This document shows, piece by piece, positions 40,958 through 48,698 of a DNA stretch of 64,000 nt; position 1 is the first letter of the stretch, and every line of letters starts with the position of its first letter. Source of the DNA: Olsenella_K sp050953285 (GTDB lineage: Bacteria > Actinomycetota > Coriobacteriia > Coriobacteriales > Atopobiaceae); assembly GCA_050953285.1 (NCBI GenBank), contig JBMNMK010000001.1, positions 1-64,000 of the forward strand. Reading direction: 5' to 3'. Both the position numbers and the translations under genes were made by a program. The notes under the pieces were generated by a model. The model did no database searches and was not told the origin of the DNA. It saw nothing but the letters and a program-made list of their open reading frames with translations.

Positions 40958-42142
40958 CTACAGCTCTACCCAGCCATCTGCCCAGCCTTGGACCCACTGC
41001 GGGGCTTCATCTTTGAACTGGTAGACAAAATAACCGTGGTCTTCACCATTGTGTGTAAGAAGCGTCAACGGTCCATCTGGTGCATAGCGCATCGGGCACC
41101 ACGAGGCGTGCGCGCTCTCTTCAAATACGGGCATGAAATTAGCCGTTTGCTCGCACAGGTACCAAATACCGGATTGCCAGTGATGCAGCGCGTTGGTGTC
41201 AATGGGCTCAAGCTTTCCCAGCGCGGCCTCAATAATACCCTGTACCAGGTTATATCCCGTCGAAAGTTCAACTAAACGCTCTGAGATGAGATCTCCGCCG
41301 CCGCGAGCATTGACTTCAATAAGATAGATGTCTTCTCCGACAATCCGCATTTCTGTATGGCTGGGGCCAAACGTCAGGCCAACAGCATCCAACACGCGCT
41401 TATCGAGCTCTATGACACGATGACGCATCTTTTTGCCTATCTGTGCAGGTTGCTGATGGGCAAGCTCAGAGCAATGATGAGCCGTGTCAATAACAGCAGA
41501 AGTCACCTGGATAATGTTGTGGGTGCCTTGATAGCTAAGCCCCTCAATGGAGAGATTGATGCCATCTGGTATGAGACTTTCAACAATATACGCAGCGCCA
41601 CGGTTAGGTTCGTGCTCAATGTAGGCAAGGGCGTCACGCAGCTCTTGCTCTGTATGCACTAAAGCCACACCACGCTTGCCGGCCTCTGAGGTCGGCTTCA
41701 CAATGAACGGCATCTTATGTACCCAGCGCTCACCAATGTCCTTTACGTTTTCTATCCGCTCAAACTCCACGGGAGCCAGGCCTTCTACCTTGGCGCAGCA
41801 CTGCCTGTTTCTGTACTTATCCGTGATGAGCCGGGCGTTGGCAGGATCCAGACCCTCCAGCCCTAAGGCAGCTGCTACCTGTGCCGCTGGATAGAACGTA
41901 AATTCAGACGTATGCAAAATGCCCGCAGTACCACTTTGGCGGCAGAGAGCGATAAGTTCTTGCGTATTGGTAAGAGATACATCATGACAGACGTCAAACG
42001 CGCGGCGCGCATCTTCTGTCATAGGGTGCGCAAAGCAGTGCATCTCCACGCCCATCTTGCGTCCTTCACGAGCAAACGCGCCGGCCAAACCATGCGTTCC
42101 AAACACAGCAAGCTTATCTGCCACAGCCAAGTCCAAACTCAC
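40958..42142 (-). CDS. ATP-grasp ligase (carbamoyl-phosphate-synthase-like) of the surface glycan operon
   Basis: 394 residues. A Rossmann-like pre-ATP-grasp domain (about 8-105; LAVFGTHGLAGAFAREGRKM) is followed by an ATP-grasp fold (about 110-320) with FIVKPTSEAGKRGVALV (ATP loop) and EVNARGGGDLI (Mg-binding Glu/Asn). The C-terminus is a separate 80-residue part. ATP-grasp ligases join a carboxylate, via acyl phosphate, to an amine. It is the last gene of a five-gene leftward operon, 10 bases after a GT2 gene. I infer it attaches an amino acid or similar group to an aminosugar; this is untested. Confidence 0.82.
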   Translation of the reverse strand: MSLDLAVADKLAVFGTHGLAGAFAREGRKMGVEMHCFAHPMTEDARRAFDVCHDVSLTNTQELIALCRQSGTAGILHTSEFTFYPAAQVAAALGLEGLDPANARLITDKYRNRQCCAKVEGLAPVEFERIENVKDIGERWVHKMPFIVKPTSEAGKRGVALVHTEQELRDALAYIEHEPNRGAAYIVESLIPDGINLSIEGLSYQGTHNIIQVTSAVIDTAHHCSELAHQQPAQIGKKMRHRVIELDKRVLDAVGLTFGPSHTEMRIVGEDIYLIEVNARGGGDLISERLVELSTGYNLVQGIIEAALGKLEPIDTNALHHWQSGIWYLCEQTANFMPVFEESAHASWCPMRYAPDGPLTLLTHNGEDHGYFVYQFKDEAPQWVQGWADGWVEL

Positions 42143-42151
42143 GAGTAACCT

Positions 42152-43141
42152 TTACAAATTAACCGAACGACCGCGAAGCACCCTCATGGCTAAGACGAAA
42201 TACCACTGGAGTGGCGCAAAAAGATATGCAAGTGGATGGTCTTCTCGCCTAAGCGCATAGAACCAGTGTTTCTTGGACCACTTGCCGCCTAAGAGATGTG
42301 ACCATTTGAACCAAAAGCGGTAATAGGTCTTCTTGGCAGTCTTGATAGCCTCTTGGTTGCCATATGCTTGCGCATATTTGACAAGTGTCTTGCCAAAACC
42401 CACCTCGTTTTTGGCATAGGTTTCATCAAACTTCACGGTGGCAGAGTAACTGCTGCCCGCATCCACCACATGCCTATACGCCGCCCACGGCTCTTGGATG
42501 CACTGCACGCGGCCAAGCACGAGCCACAAAAACGCGTTGCGACGATCTCCCATATAGAAGTCATACTCTTTGAGCTCTTTGAACTTCTTTATCTCGTCGA
42601 AGAAGTCCTGACGACGGCACACATAAGTGCTGGTCTGACCAGGCATAGTTGAGTAGAAGTACTCCCTAAAACTGTATTCCGGGTCAGGGCACGACGGGTA
42701 CTTTTCCCCGTTGGGATTTGAATCCTTATCCACCACGATGCTCTGCGTGAAAGACACGGTGTAGTCCGGGTGCGCCTCCAAGAAATCAACCTGCGTCTGA
42801 AGCTTATGCGGATTAAGCCAGAAGTCGTCACCCTCAATACCTGCCAGATATTTTCCGCGGGTGCGGTGCCACAGATCTTCTCCGTTGCCCACGGCTCCTA
42901 GATTGTGCTCGCGGTACAGAATGTGGATATTGGATGGCAGACTTGGTTCAAGACGCTTGAGAATCTCTCTGGTATTGTCTGTCGAGCAGTCCTCACCAAC
43001 CAAAACTTCCCAGGTAAACGTACATTCCTGCGCTGCTATGGAACGAAGACAGCGCTCTATGTAGTCTGCATGGTTATACACTGCCACGCAGACGGACACC
43101 AAAGGCTCTGCCACGGACTCATCACGCATCTCTTCTGACAT
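42152..43141 (-). CDS. GT2 glycosyltransferase
   Basis: 329 residues from the ATG at 43139-43141, two bases past the degT stop, with AAAGGGATAGGA as ribosome site. Motifs are VSVCVAVYNHADYIERCLRS, GEDCSTDNT and EGDDFWLNP. The C-terminal 100 residues are Trp/Tyr/Lys-rich and end in an amphipathic or peripheral-membrane segment (LAYLFAPLQWYFVLAMRVL). Translational coupling puts it directly after the aminotransferase, so it may transfer the amino sugar made by it. A GGCGAGAAG copy is read as AGG CGA GAA G. Confidence 0.83.
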   Translation of the reverse strand: MSEEMRDESVAEPLVSVCVAVYNHADYIERCLRSIAAQECTFTWEVLVGEDCSTDNTREILKRLEPSLPSNIHILYREHNLGAVGNGEDLWHRTRGKYLAGIEGDDFWLNPHKLQTQVDFLEAHPDYTVSFTQSIVVDKDSNPNGEKYPSCPDPEYSFREYFYSTMPGQTSTYVCRRQDFFDEIKKFKELKEYDFYMGDRRNAFLWLVLGRVQCIQEPWAAYRHVVDAGSSYSATVKFDETYAKNEVGFGKTLVKYAQAYGNQEAIKTAKKTYYRFWFKWSHLLGGKWSKKHWFYALRREDHPLAYLFAPLQWYFVLAMRVLRGRSVNL

Positions 43142-43143
43142 TC

Positions 43144-44265
43144 CTATCCCTTTGCACAGTTCAAGACAAGATTGCAAATCACATCAACGTCTTCAAGCGT
43201 CAGATCTGCAAACATGGGAAGCGTGAGTACGTGCGCGGCCACGTGCTGCGCAACTGGCGTCTGAGCGGAGTCAAAGCGGCCCTGATAGCACGCATAGTCG
43301 CTGATGAGCGGGTAGAAGTACTTACGCGCATGGATATCTTGAGCCATTAAGGCCTCGTAGACTTCATCACGCGTGGCGCCAAAATCATCCTCAAAGACCA
43401 CGGGAAGATACGCATAGTTGGGCGTAACTCCTTGCTGCGGAAGCAACAGCTTCACGCCCTTCACGCCGTCCAGACGCTCCCAATAGCGCTCCGCCACACG
43501 CTTGCGCTTGGCAATTTCTGCATCTAGGTGGCGCAGATTGCACACGCCCATAGCTGCGCAGAACTCGTTCATCTTGGCGTTTCCGCCCACGTACTCCACC
43601 GATTCTGTGCCCGTTATGCCAAAGTTCTTCCACTGGTCGAGAAGATCGTGCAGCCGTGCGTCTCTAAAGCACACAGCACCGCCCTCGATGGTGTTGAAAA
43701 CCTTGGTGGCATGGAAGGAGTACATGGCAGCATCGCCAAACATGCCAGAGGAAACCCCATTGAGCTTGACGCCAAACGCATGCGCTGCGTCGTAGATCAC
43801 CTTGAGGTTGTACTTATCGGCCAGCTCTTGTATGGCGGCCACATCACACATGTTGCCATAGACATGCACGGGCATGATTGCGCAGGTAGACGAATCAATA
43901 AGCCGCTCTATGCTCGCGGGGTCTAAGGTGTAGTCATCCGGCTTTATGTCCGCAAAAACAGGCGTGAGACCCTTGCGCACAATGGCATGGGTGGTTGAAG
44001 CAAAGCTATAGGGCGTGGTAATGACTTTGCCTTTGAGATCCATTGCCTCAAGAATGCACTCAAGGGCAGCGTGGCCGTTGGTGAACAGGGCAATGTTGTC
44101 TATCCCCAGGTACTCCTTAATATCTCGCTCGAGCTTCTTGTGCTCCTCACCCATATTGGTGAGCCAGTGGCTCTGCCAGAGCGGAGCAATCTCTTCTATG
44201 TACTCCTCAAGCGAGGGCATGGATGATCGCGTGACTAGAATTTTATCGTACGGCTTATCTGCCAT
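43144..44265 (-). CDS. DegT/DnrJ/EryC1-family sugar aminotransferase
   Basis: 373 residues, fold-type I PLP enzyme of the nucleotide-sugar aminotransferase family. The PLP lysine is Lys188 in SFHATKVFNTIEGG and Asp159 (VIYDAAHAFGV) contacts the pyridine nitrogen; TNGHAALECIL matches the phosphate site. It converts a keto-sugar nucleotide to an amino sugar. The keto-sugar dehydratase is not in this window. GGAG lies six bases before the ATG. It is the third gene of the five-gene operon. Confidence 0.9.
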   Translation of the reverse strand: MADKPYDKILVTRSSMPSLEEYIEEIAPLWQSHWLTNMGEEHKKLERDIKEYLGIDNIALFTNGHAALECILEAMDLKGKVITTPYSFASTTHAIVRKGLTPVFADIKPDDYTLDPASIERLIDSSTCAIMPVHVYGNMCDVAAIQELADKYNLKVIYDAAHAFGVKLNGVSSGMFGDAAMYSFHATKVFNTIEGGAVCFRDARLHDLLDQWKNFGITGTESVEYVGGNAKMNEFCAAMGVCNLRHLDAEIAKRKRVAERYWERLDGVKGVKLLLPQQGVTPNYAYLPVVFEDDFGATRDEVYEALMAQDIHARKYFYPLISDYACYQGRFDSAQTPVAQHVAAHVLTLPMFADLTLEDVDVICNLVLNCAKG

Positions 44266-44377
44266 GAGCTACTCCGTTGTCCCCTGAGCTGCTCTTGAGA
44301 GCACTCACCATCATTCCTTGGACCGTCAAACAGCAATTCTCACACCATTTCAACAGCAGTTCTCATACTACTCTTAT

Positions 44378-45850
44378 CTACTCTTCCGATGCACCTGGGC
44401 GGTGCTGCGACAAAATTGCCTGCGCATTCCTTTTGAGATAGGAGAACTCCTCCACCTTAAACACCCATGCAAGAACCACATATGCACCACCCATCACCAG
44501 CACCTGGAGCACAACAAGCGCCAAGCGCGGCAGGGCGAGAAGAGCCAGTGGCCAAGCGACGGCTGCGGCAGCCGCGGTAAGTATGAACGCCGGACAGATG
44601 TCTTTTACCTGCTCTAGATATGAATAACCGATCACTTTCCTGTTGGGCTCCGCGTTGATGAAGGTGGAGATAACGTTATTGATGATGTATCCAATAACAA
44701 TGGCGTAGAGGTTGTGGATAACAAATGCAGTGATGCAGAGCATAACGATGCCAATACCCTTCTTGATCACCTCAAGCTTCAAGAAGATGTCACTCTTTCC
44801 CATACCGTTGAGCACCTGCAAGTTGGTGGTATGGATAGGTAAAAACGCATAGATGAGGCAATACATTTGTAAAAATGGTACGGCAGGAAGCCACTTATCG
44901 CCCAGAAGAAGGAGCACCAAAGGCTCTGCCACCAGCGCAAACGCGCCCATCGCAGGCACGATGAGAAAGGTCGAAGTCTTAAGGCCACGGCGCGCCAGGC
45001 GCTTGACCTGCTCGGGCGCAGCCTGCACGCGCGATACTGCAGAGAGCATGACCGGCTGAATAGCGCCGTCCAGCACAATGCCTATGGCCTGCGGATAGCG
45101 CTCTCCCTGCGTCACAAATCCCAGCTCAGAGCCACTAAACTGACGACCAATCACCAAGGACGAGAGGCTCGTGTAGCCCTGGTCAATAAGGCCTGAGGCC
45201 AAAAGCTTCCAACCAAAGTTAAACATCACCCGTGCACGCGCAACCGAGAACTCAAAGTGCGGCTTCCAGGGTATCTCCACCATCAGTACCACGCATTTTG
45301 CCACCTGGAAGCTCAATTGCTGGACCACCAGCGCCCAGATTCCGCCGCCGAGAAGAGCCGTGCTAATGCCAGAGACGCCGGAAACAGCGGCGGCAATCAC
45401 CGTGGCGCGGAAGGTCTTCTTGAAGTCCATATGTCGTGCTACCAGCGCTTCTTGGATAGCGTTGTAGGCATTCACAATCAAAATGAGCACAAGAACACGC
45501 AGCGGCCAGACAATATCTGCCATGGAGTAAAACTGCGCCACGGCGGGTGCCAGCGCAAAAACAATGCCGTAGAGCACCACCGATATGGAAAGGCTCATCC
45601 AAAAGACCGTCGAGCAGTCTTTCTCCTCGATGGTGGGCGCCTGGATGATTGCCGTATTGAGGCCGGACTGGACAATCACGTTGCCTATGTTCACAAAGAC
45701 AACCATGATGGCCAGCATGCCAAACTCGTGAGGCGCAAGGAGGCGCGCCATCACGATCTGCACAATGAGCTGGATGGCGGCGGATCCGCCTTGCTCAAAA
45801 AGTTTCCAGAACAGGGATTTTACGGTCGTTGATTTAAGGTCGCGGGCCAC
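44378..45850 (-). CDS. Wzx/MOP-superfamily lipid-linked glycan flippase
   Basis: 490 residues, about 12-14 helices. The N-terminus (KSLFWKLFEQGGSAAIQLIV, ARLLAPHEFGMLAIMVVF) is that of the WzxC-like MOP polysaccharide exporter branch. It flips undecaprenyl-linked repeat units. The GTG start follows directly on the TAG of the preceding ATP-grasp gene, and GGAGG lies within that gene's last codons, so translation is coupled. A Wzx implies assembly on the inner face and export as a lipid-linked block; no Wzy polymerase is recognisable here. Confidence 0.88.
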   Translation of the reverse strand: MARDLKSTTVKSLFWKLFEQGGSAAIQLIVQIVMARLLAPHEFGMLAIMVVFVNIGNVIVQSGLNTAIIQAPTIEEKDCSTVFWMSLSISVVLYGIVFALAPAVAQFYSMADIVWPLRVLVLILIVNAYNAIQEALVARHMDFKKTFRATVIAAAVSGVSGISTALLGGGIWALVVQQLSFQVAKCVVLMVEIPWKPHFEFSVARARVMFNFGWKLLASGLIDQGYTSLSSLVIGRQFSGSELGFVTQGERYPQAIGIVLDGAIQPVMLSAVSRVQAAPEQVKRLARRGLKTSTFLIVPAMGAFALVAEPLVLLLLGDKWLPAVPFLQMYCLIYAFLPIHTTNLQVLNGMGKSDIFLKLEVIKKGIGIVMLCITAFVIHNLYAIVIGYIINNVISTFINAEPNRKVIGYSYLEQVKDICPAFILTAAAAAVAWPLALLALPRLALVVLQVLVMGGAYVVLAWVFKVEEFSYLKRNAQAILSQHRPGASEE

Positions 45851-46873
45851 CTAATCCTCCACCTTTGTAACGTATTCCTCGTATTTGCGCGCAATGAACT
45901 GTGCCTTATATGCCACGGGCATATCCAGAGGTTTTCCCTGGTAGGCATGCATATGGTTGGTGATGCAGTCATAGGCTGCAATGCAGCTAAACTCAACGCC
46001 GCCGGCAAAACGAGGATTGCACTCCAGGAAGTGGTACTTCTCCAGCGGCAAGTTATTATCGCCCGTCAGATGACACGCACCCACACCTTGCGGGTCTTCT
46101 TCTATGAACTCAAAGTTCACGCAGCCCACCACGCCCAGCTCGTGCGCCAACTTGATGCAAGCTTCTTGCAAGCTCGCATTGTGAAACACTTCCACCGAGG
46201 TGCCCGCGCCGTTTAGGGTACGCAGGTACTCACGACGAGGCACAGCCGCGCAGACGCGCCCGTCCGCCGCGCGCACAATATCGACGCAGACAACACGGCC
46301 TTCCACATACGGCTGCACAATAGTGCTTATTCTATCCGCCGTTTTGCATACTTCTTCCCACTCGCGTTGATTGTGCACGTACATAAGGCCTTGGCTGCTG
46401 CGGCCATCCGTGGGCTTGACCACCACAGGAAAGCGCACAGGCACCGCATCCATGTCTGCCAAAAGCGCCGTTTGGATGCCCTGTATGCCGGAAGCGCTCG
46501 TCTCTAAGAAGCGCGCCATAGCGTCCTTATCGCGGCAATAGCTAAGCGCAAAGGCAGGGGAGATGCAGACCAAGGCATGTGCAAAAGAGCCGTCTTGCGC
46601 ACGATGGGCGTTGAAAAAATCCACGTCAATGTCTGTGAGTGGCAGGATATAGTCCACGCGCTCCTGCGTGCAGACACCCTCTATGAACTGGGCATATTCT
46701 TGCTCGTGAGACGTTTTCGGGGCTTGGTAGAACACGTCTGTTGCGCCCGCATCCACCACCAGCTCACGGGGATAAATATCGCAACCAACTACCCTCTGAC
46801 CCATGGCCTTGAGCTTTTTGATTACAATATCTGCTGAAAATGACCCAATGGCTGTTACGAGCGCTGTGCTCAT
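45851..46873 (-). CDS. ATP-grasp ligase, first gene of the surface glycan operon
   Basis: 340 residues from the ATG at 46871-46873 (AAAGGGG upstream). A Rossmann-like N-domain (ALVTAIGSFSADIVIKKLKA) is followed by an ATP-grasp domain with FPVVVKPTDGRSSQGLMYV (ATP loop) and ECNPRFAGGVEF (Mg ligands). It resembles the carbamoyl-phosphate-synthase-like ATP-grasp proteins of polysaccharide loci, a different subgroup from the enzyme at 40958-42142. The substrate is unknown. It is coupled to the flippase gene and divergent from the third ATP-grasp gene across 187 bases. Confidence 0.83.
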   Translation of the reverse strand: MSTALVTAIGSFSADIVIKKLKAMGQRVVGCDIYPRELVVDAGATDVFYQAPKTSHEQEYAQFIEGVCTQERVDYILPLTDIDVDFFNAHRAQDGSFAHALVCISPAFALSYCRDKDAMARFLETSASGIQGIQTALLADMDAVPVRFPVVVKPTDGRSSQGLMYVHNQREWEEVCKTADRISTIVQPYVEGRVVCVDIVRAADGRVCAAVPRREYLRTLNGAGTSVEVFHNASLQEACIKLAHELGVVGCVNFEFIEEDPQGVGACHLTGDNNLPLEKYHFLECNPRFAGGVEFSCIAAYDCITNHMHAYQGKPLDMPVAYKAQFIARKYEEYVTKVED

Positions 46874-47060
46874 GCTCAACCCCTTTGTTATATCCACTAA
46901 GATGGCTCATGCGCGCACGCTGAGCTCCAACTAAACAGCTTAATGTATGATACGTTAGATGCGCGCCTGACGCTCCTGCTACGCCCAAAGCTCACACGCC
47001 AGCTCATGTGACGTTATGCATAGAAGCATCCCGCGCAACCCTATTTTTGCGGGAGGTTGT

Positions 47061-48203
47061 ATGAAAGACAACAGATTTGAATCGCTTTTGGCAGATGGCT
47101 TTGCCGAGCGCATGGCGCACGAATATTTGGACACCATGGAAGAAGAGCTCGCAAGCGGCCTTTTTGACGAGAAGTACATGCGCTGGGCACACTCCGAGGG
47201 CTTCTACGCTATCTCTGCCTACAGCTACAATCTCACGCCAGAAACGGTAAACGATTACGTGTCTGACTACGACTTCTGCCGCATGTGGCCACTCAACGGC
47301 TGGCAGCGCATTTGGATCAACGACAAGCTCACATTGAAATACATGCTGGCAAAAACGCCCTGTGATAAATACATGCCCAAGTATTACTACTACTCTGAGC
47401 CAACGCGGCTGGTACCAGGCCCTGACTGCACAGAGGATGCCACGGCAGACGGCTTTGTGAGAACGCTCCAAGCGGTGGGCGAGTTTGCCTGCAAACCCTG
47501 CAACGGAGCCATGGCCGTGGGATTCCACAAGCTTGCCTATGCCGATGGCGCCTTCACCATTGACGCTCAACCTGCAAGCGCAGACGACATCAAGGACTTT
47601 GCGCTCACCCATCCCAATTACGTCTTTACGGAGTTTCTCTACCCCGCGCCGGAGCTGGCAAAGATTGACCCGCTCATCCACACTATCCGCGCCATCGTGA
47701 TCAATCCCGACGGTGTCAGCCCGCACCTTATAGCTGACTACCTGCGTTTTTCTGTAGGAGCAGACAAGAGCGGATCCACGCCTAACTACCAGATCCCCTC
47801 CAAGGCAGACATCTGTTCGCTCAACGCCTACATTGACCTTACAACCGGCCACTTTGGCGAGGCCAAGCTGGTCTACCCCGCGCACGTAGAGAGCTGCCCC
47901 CTCCATCCGGACAGCGGCGCGCCCGTCGAAGGCACCATTGCGTGCTGGCCAGACGTTCTCAAAATGATCAACGACATTGCCCTGGCGCTCGGTCCGGTAG
48001 AGTATCTGGGATTCGATATTGGCATTACGCCAGATGGCCCCAAGATCATGGAGATCAATTCCCACTCCGGCGTGCAATACCTGCAGCTTTTCCGCCCGCT
48101 TCTCAAAGATCCGCTCACCGCAGACTACTACGGCAAAAAGCTTGCTGCCATTAACGCCCTCTCCAAAGAACAAAAGGCCGCACGTAACGGCATCAGGCGA
48201 TAA
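47061..48203 (+). CDS. sugar-transfer-associated ATP-grasp protein
   Basis: 380 residues from the ATG at 47061 (GGGAGG four bases upstream). The N-terminal 75 residues are helical; the ATP-grasp part runs from about 85 to 350 with FACKPCNGAMAVGFHKL (nucleotide loop), HTIRAIVINPDG and FDIGITPDGPKIMEINSHSG (Mg ligands). This matches the ATPgrasp_ST family, named for association with sugar-transfer genes and of unknown product. It is read away from the five-gene operon. Its stop lies in a 16-bp tandem duplication, and a broken DUF1801 gene follows. Confidence 0.82.
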   Translation: MKDNRFESLLADGFAERMAHEYLDTMEEELASGLFDEKYMRWAHSEGFYAISAYSYNLTPETVNDYVSDYDFCRMWPLNGWQRIWINDKLTLKYMLAKTPCDKYMPKYYYYSEPTRLVPGPDCTEDATADGFVRTLQAVGEFACKPCNGAMAVGFHKLAYADGAFTIDAQPASADDIKDFALTHPNYVFTEFLYPAPELAKIDPLIHTIRAIVINPDGVSPHLIADYLRFSVGADKSGSTPNYQIPSKADICSLNAYIDLTTGHFGEAKLVYPAHVESCPLHPDSGAPVEGTIACWPDVLKMINDIALALGPVEYLGFDIGITPDGPKIMEINSHSGVQYLQLFRPLLKDPLTADYYGKKLAAINALSKEQKAARNGIRR

Positions 48204-48232
48204 GAGCCTGGCGCAGTAAGAGCCTGGCGCAG
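48201..48232 (+). repeat. 16-bp perfect tandem duplication
   Basis: TAAGAGCCTGGCGCAG is present at 48201-48216 and again at 48217-48232. The first copy begins with the stop codon of the ATP-grasp gene. Confidence 0.9.
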
Positions 48233-48247
48233 TGAGCGAGGAGTGGC

Positions 48248-48528
48248 ATGGCCATCAAAACGCATCCAACGGACGAGATATTGGTACCTGGCCTTTGGTT
48301 GCTTTCTCTCCGCGCAAGACAAATCTCAGCCGCTACATATTGGTCTACACCAAAGACGATAAGCGCCCAGAGCAGGATGCACTGTTAGAGCAACTTGGCC
48401 CCCATACGCGCGGAGCCGGCTGCCTCTACCTCAAGCATCTCGCAGATGCCGATAAGAACGTGCTCAAGCAACTCATCTCTAACTGCTTTGAGTGGACGTG
48501 TGCGCACTACCCGCACCAGCTTTCGTAG
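48248..48528 (+). pseudogene. DUF1801 gene remnant with internal deletion and frameshift
   Basis: Downstream of a good ribosome site (GAGGAG) the ATG at 48248 opens MAIKTHPTDE, the usual N-terminus of DUF1801 proteins. In another frame, from about 48281, the sequence gives WPLVAFSPRKTNLSRYI and GCLYLKHLADADKNVL, the conserved C-terminal half. The middle (about 45-50 residues in intact members) is missing and the halves are out of frame. The simplest reading is an out-of-frame deletion. A small 98-residue product from an upstream in-frame start at 48232 cannot be excluded but would lack the N-terminal half. Confidence 0.72.
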
Positions 48529-48536
48529 AGGTATTG

Positions 48537-48563
48537 CATGCCAGCTGACATGCAGCTGGCATG
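48537..48563. repeat. 11-bp perfect inverted repeat
   Basis: CATGCCAGCTG and CAGCTGGCATG flank ACATG, nine bases after the DUF1801 remnant. No T tract follows, so its role as terminator or protein site is open. Confidence 0.6.
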
Positions 48564-48589
48564 TTGCACTCGGCACGTGCCCGTACAGA

Positions 48590-48625
48590 AAGACCCTACA
48601 CGCACACCAGCGCGTGTGGGGTCTT
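48590..48625 (-). terminator. terminator hairpin of the EF-G-like gene
   Basis: AAGACCC/GGGTCTT and ACACGC/GCGTGT pair around a six-base loop, with one G-T pair between. On the minus strand TCTGT follows. It lies about 75 bases after the EF-G-like stop. Confidence 0.6.
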
Positions 48626-48649
48626 GCGTGACGCTTACAAGCAGAGGTT

Positions 48650-48658
48650 CTTCTCGCC
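48650..48658 (-). repeat. intergenic copy of the GGCGAGAAG repeat
   Basis: An exact copy on the minus strand in the gap between the hairpin at 48590-48625 and the EF-G-like stop at 48699. Confidence 0.8.
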
Positions 48659-48698
48659 CAGAGCAGCAAGCAGCGTAGGGTGCACAGGCGCCGAGCGC

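Noticed and set aside
47004..48173. 389-codon open frame opposite the ATPgrasp_ST gene
   Set aside because: It is the antisense mirror of a clearly conserved gene and has Val/Cys/Arg-rich composition.
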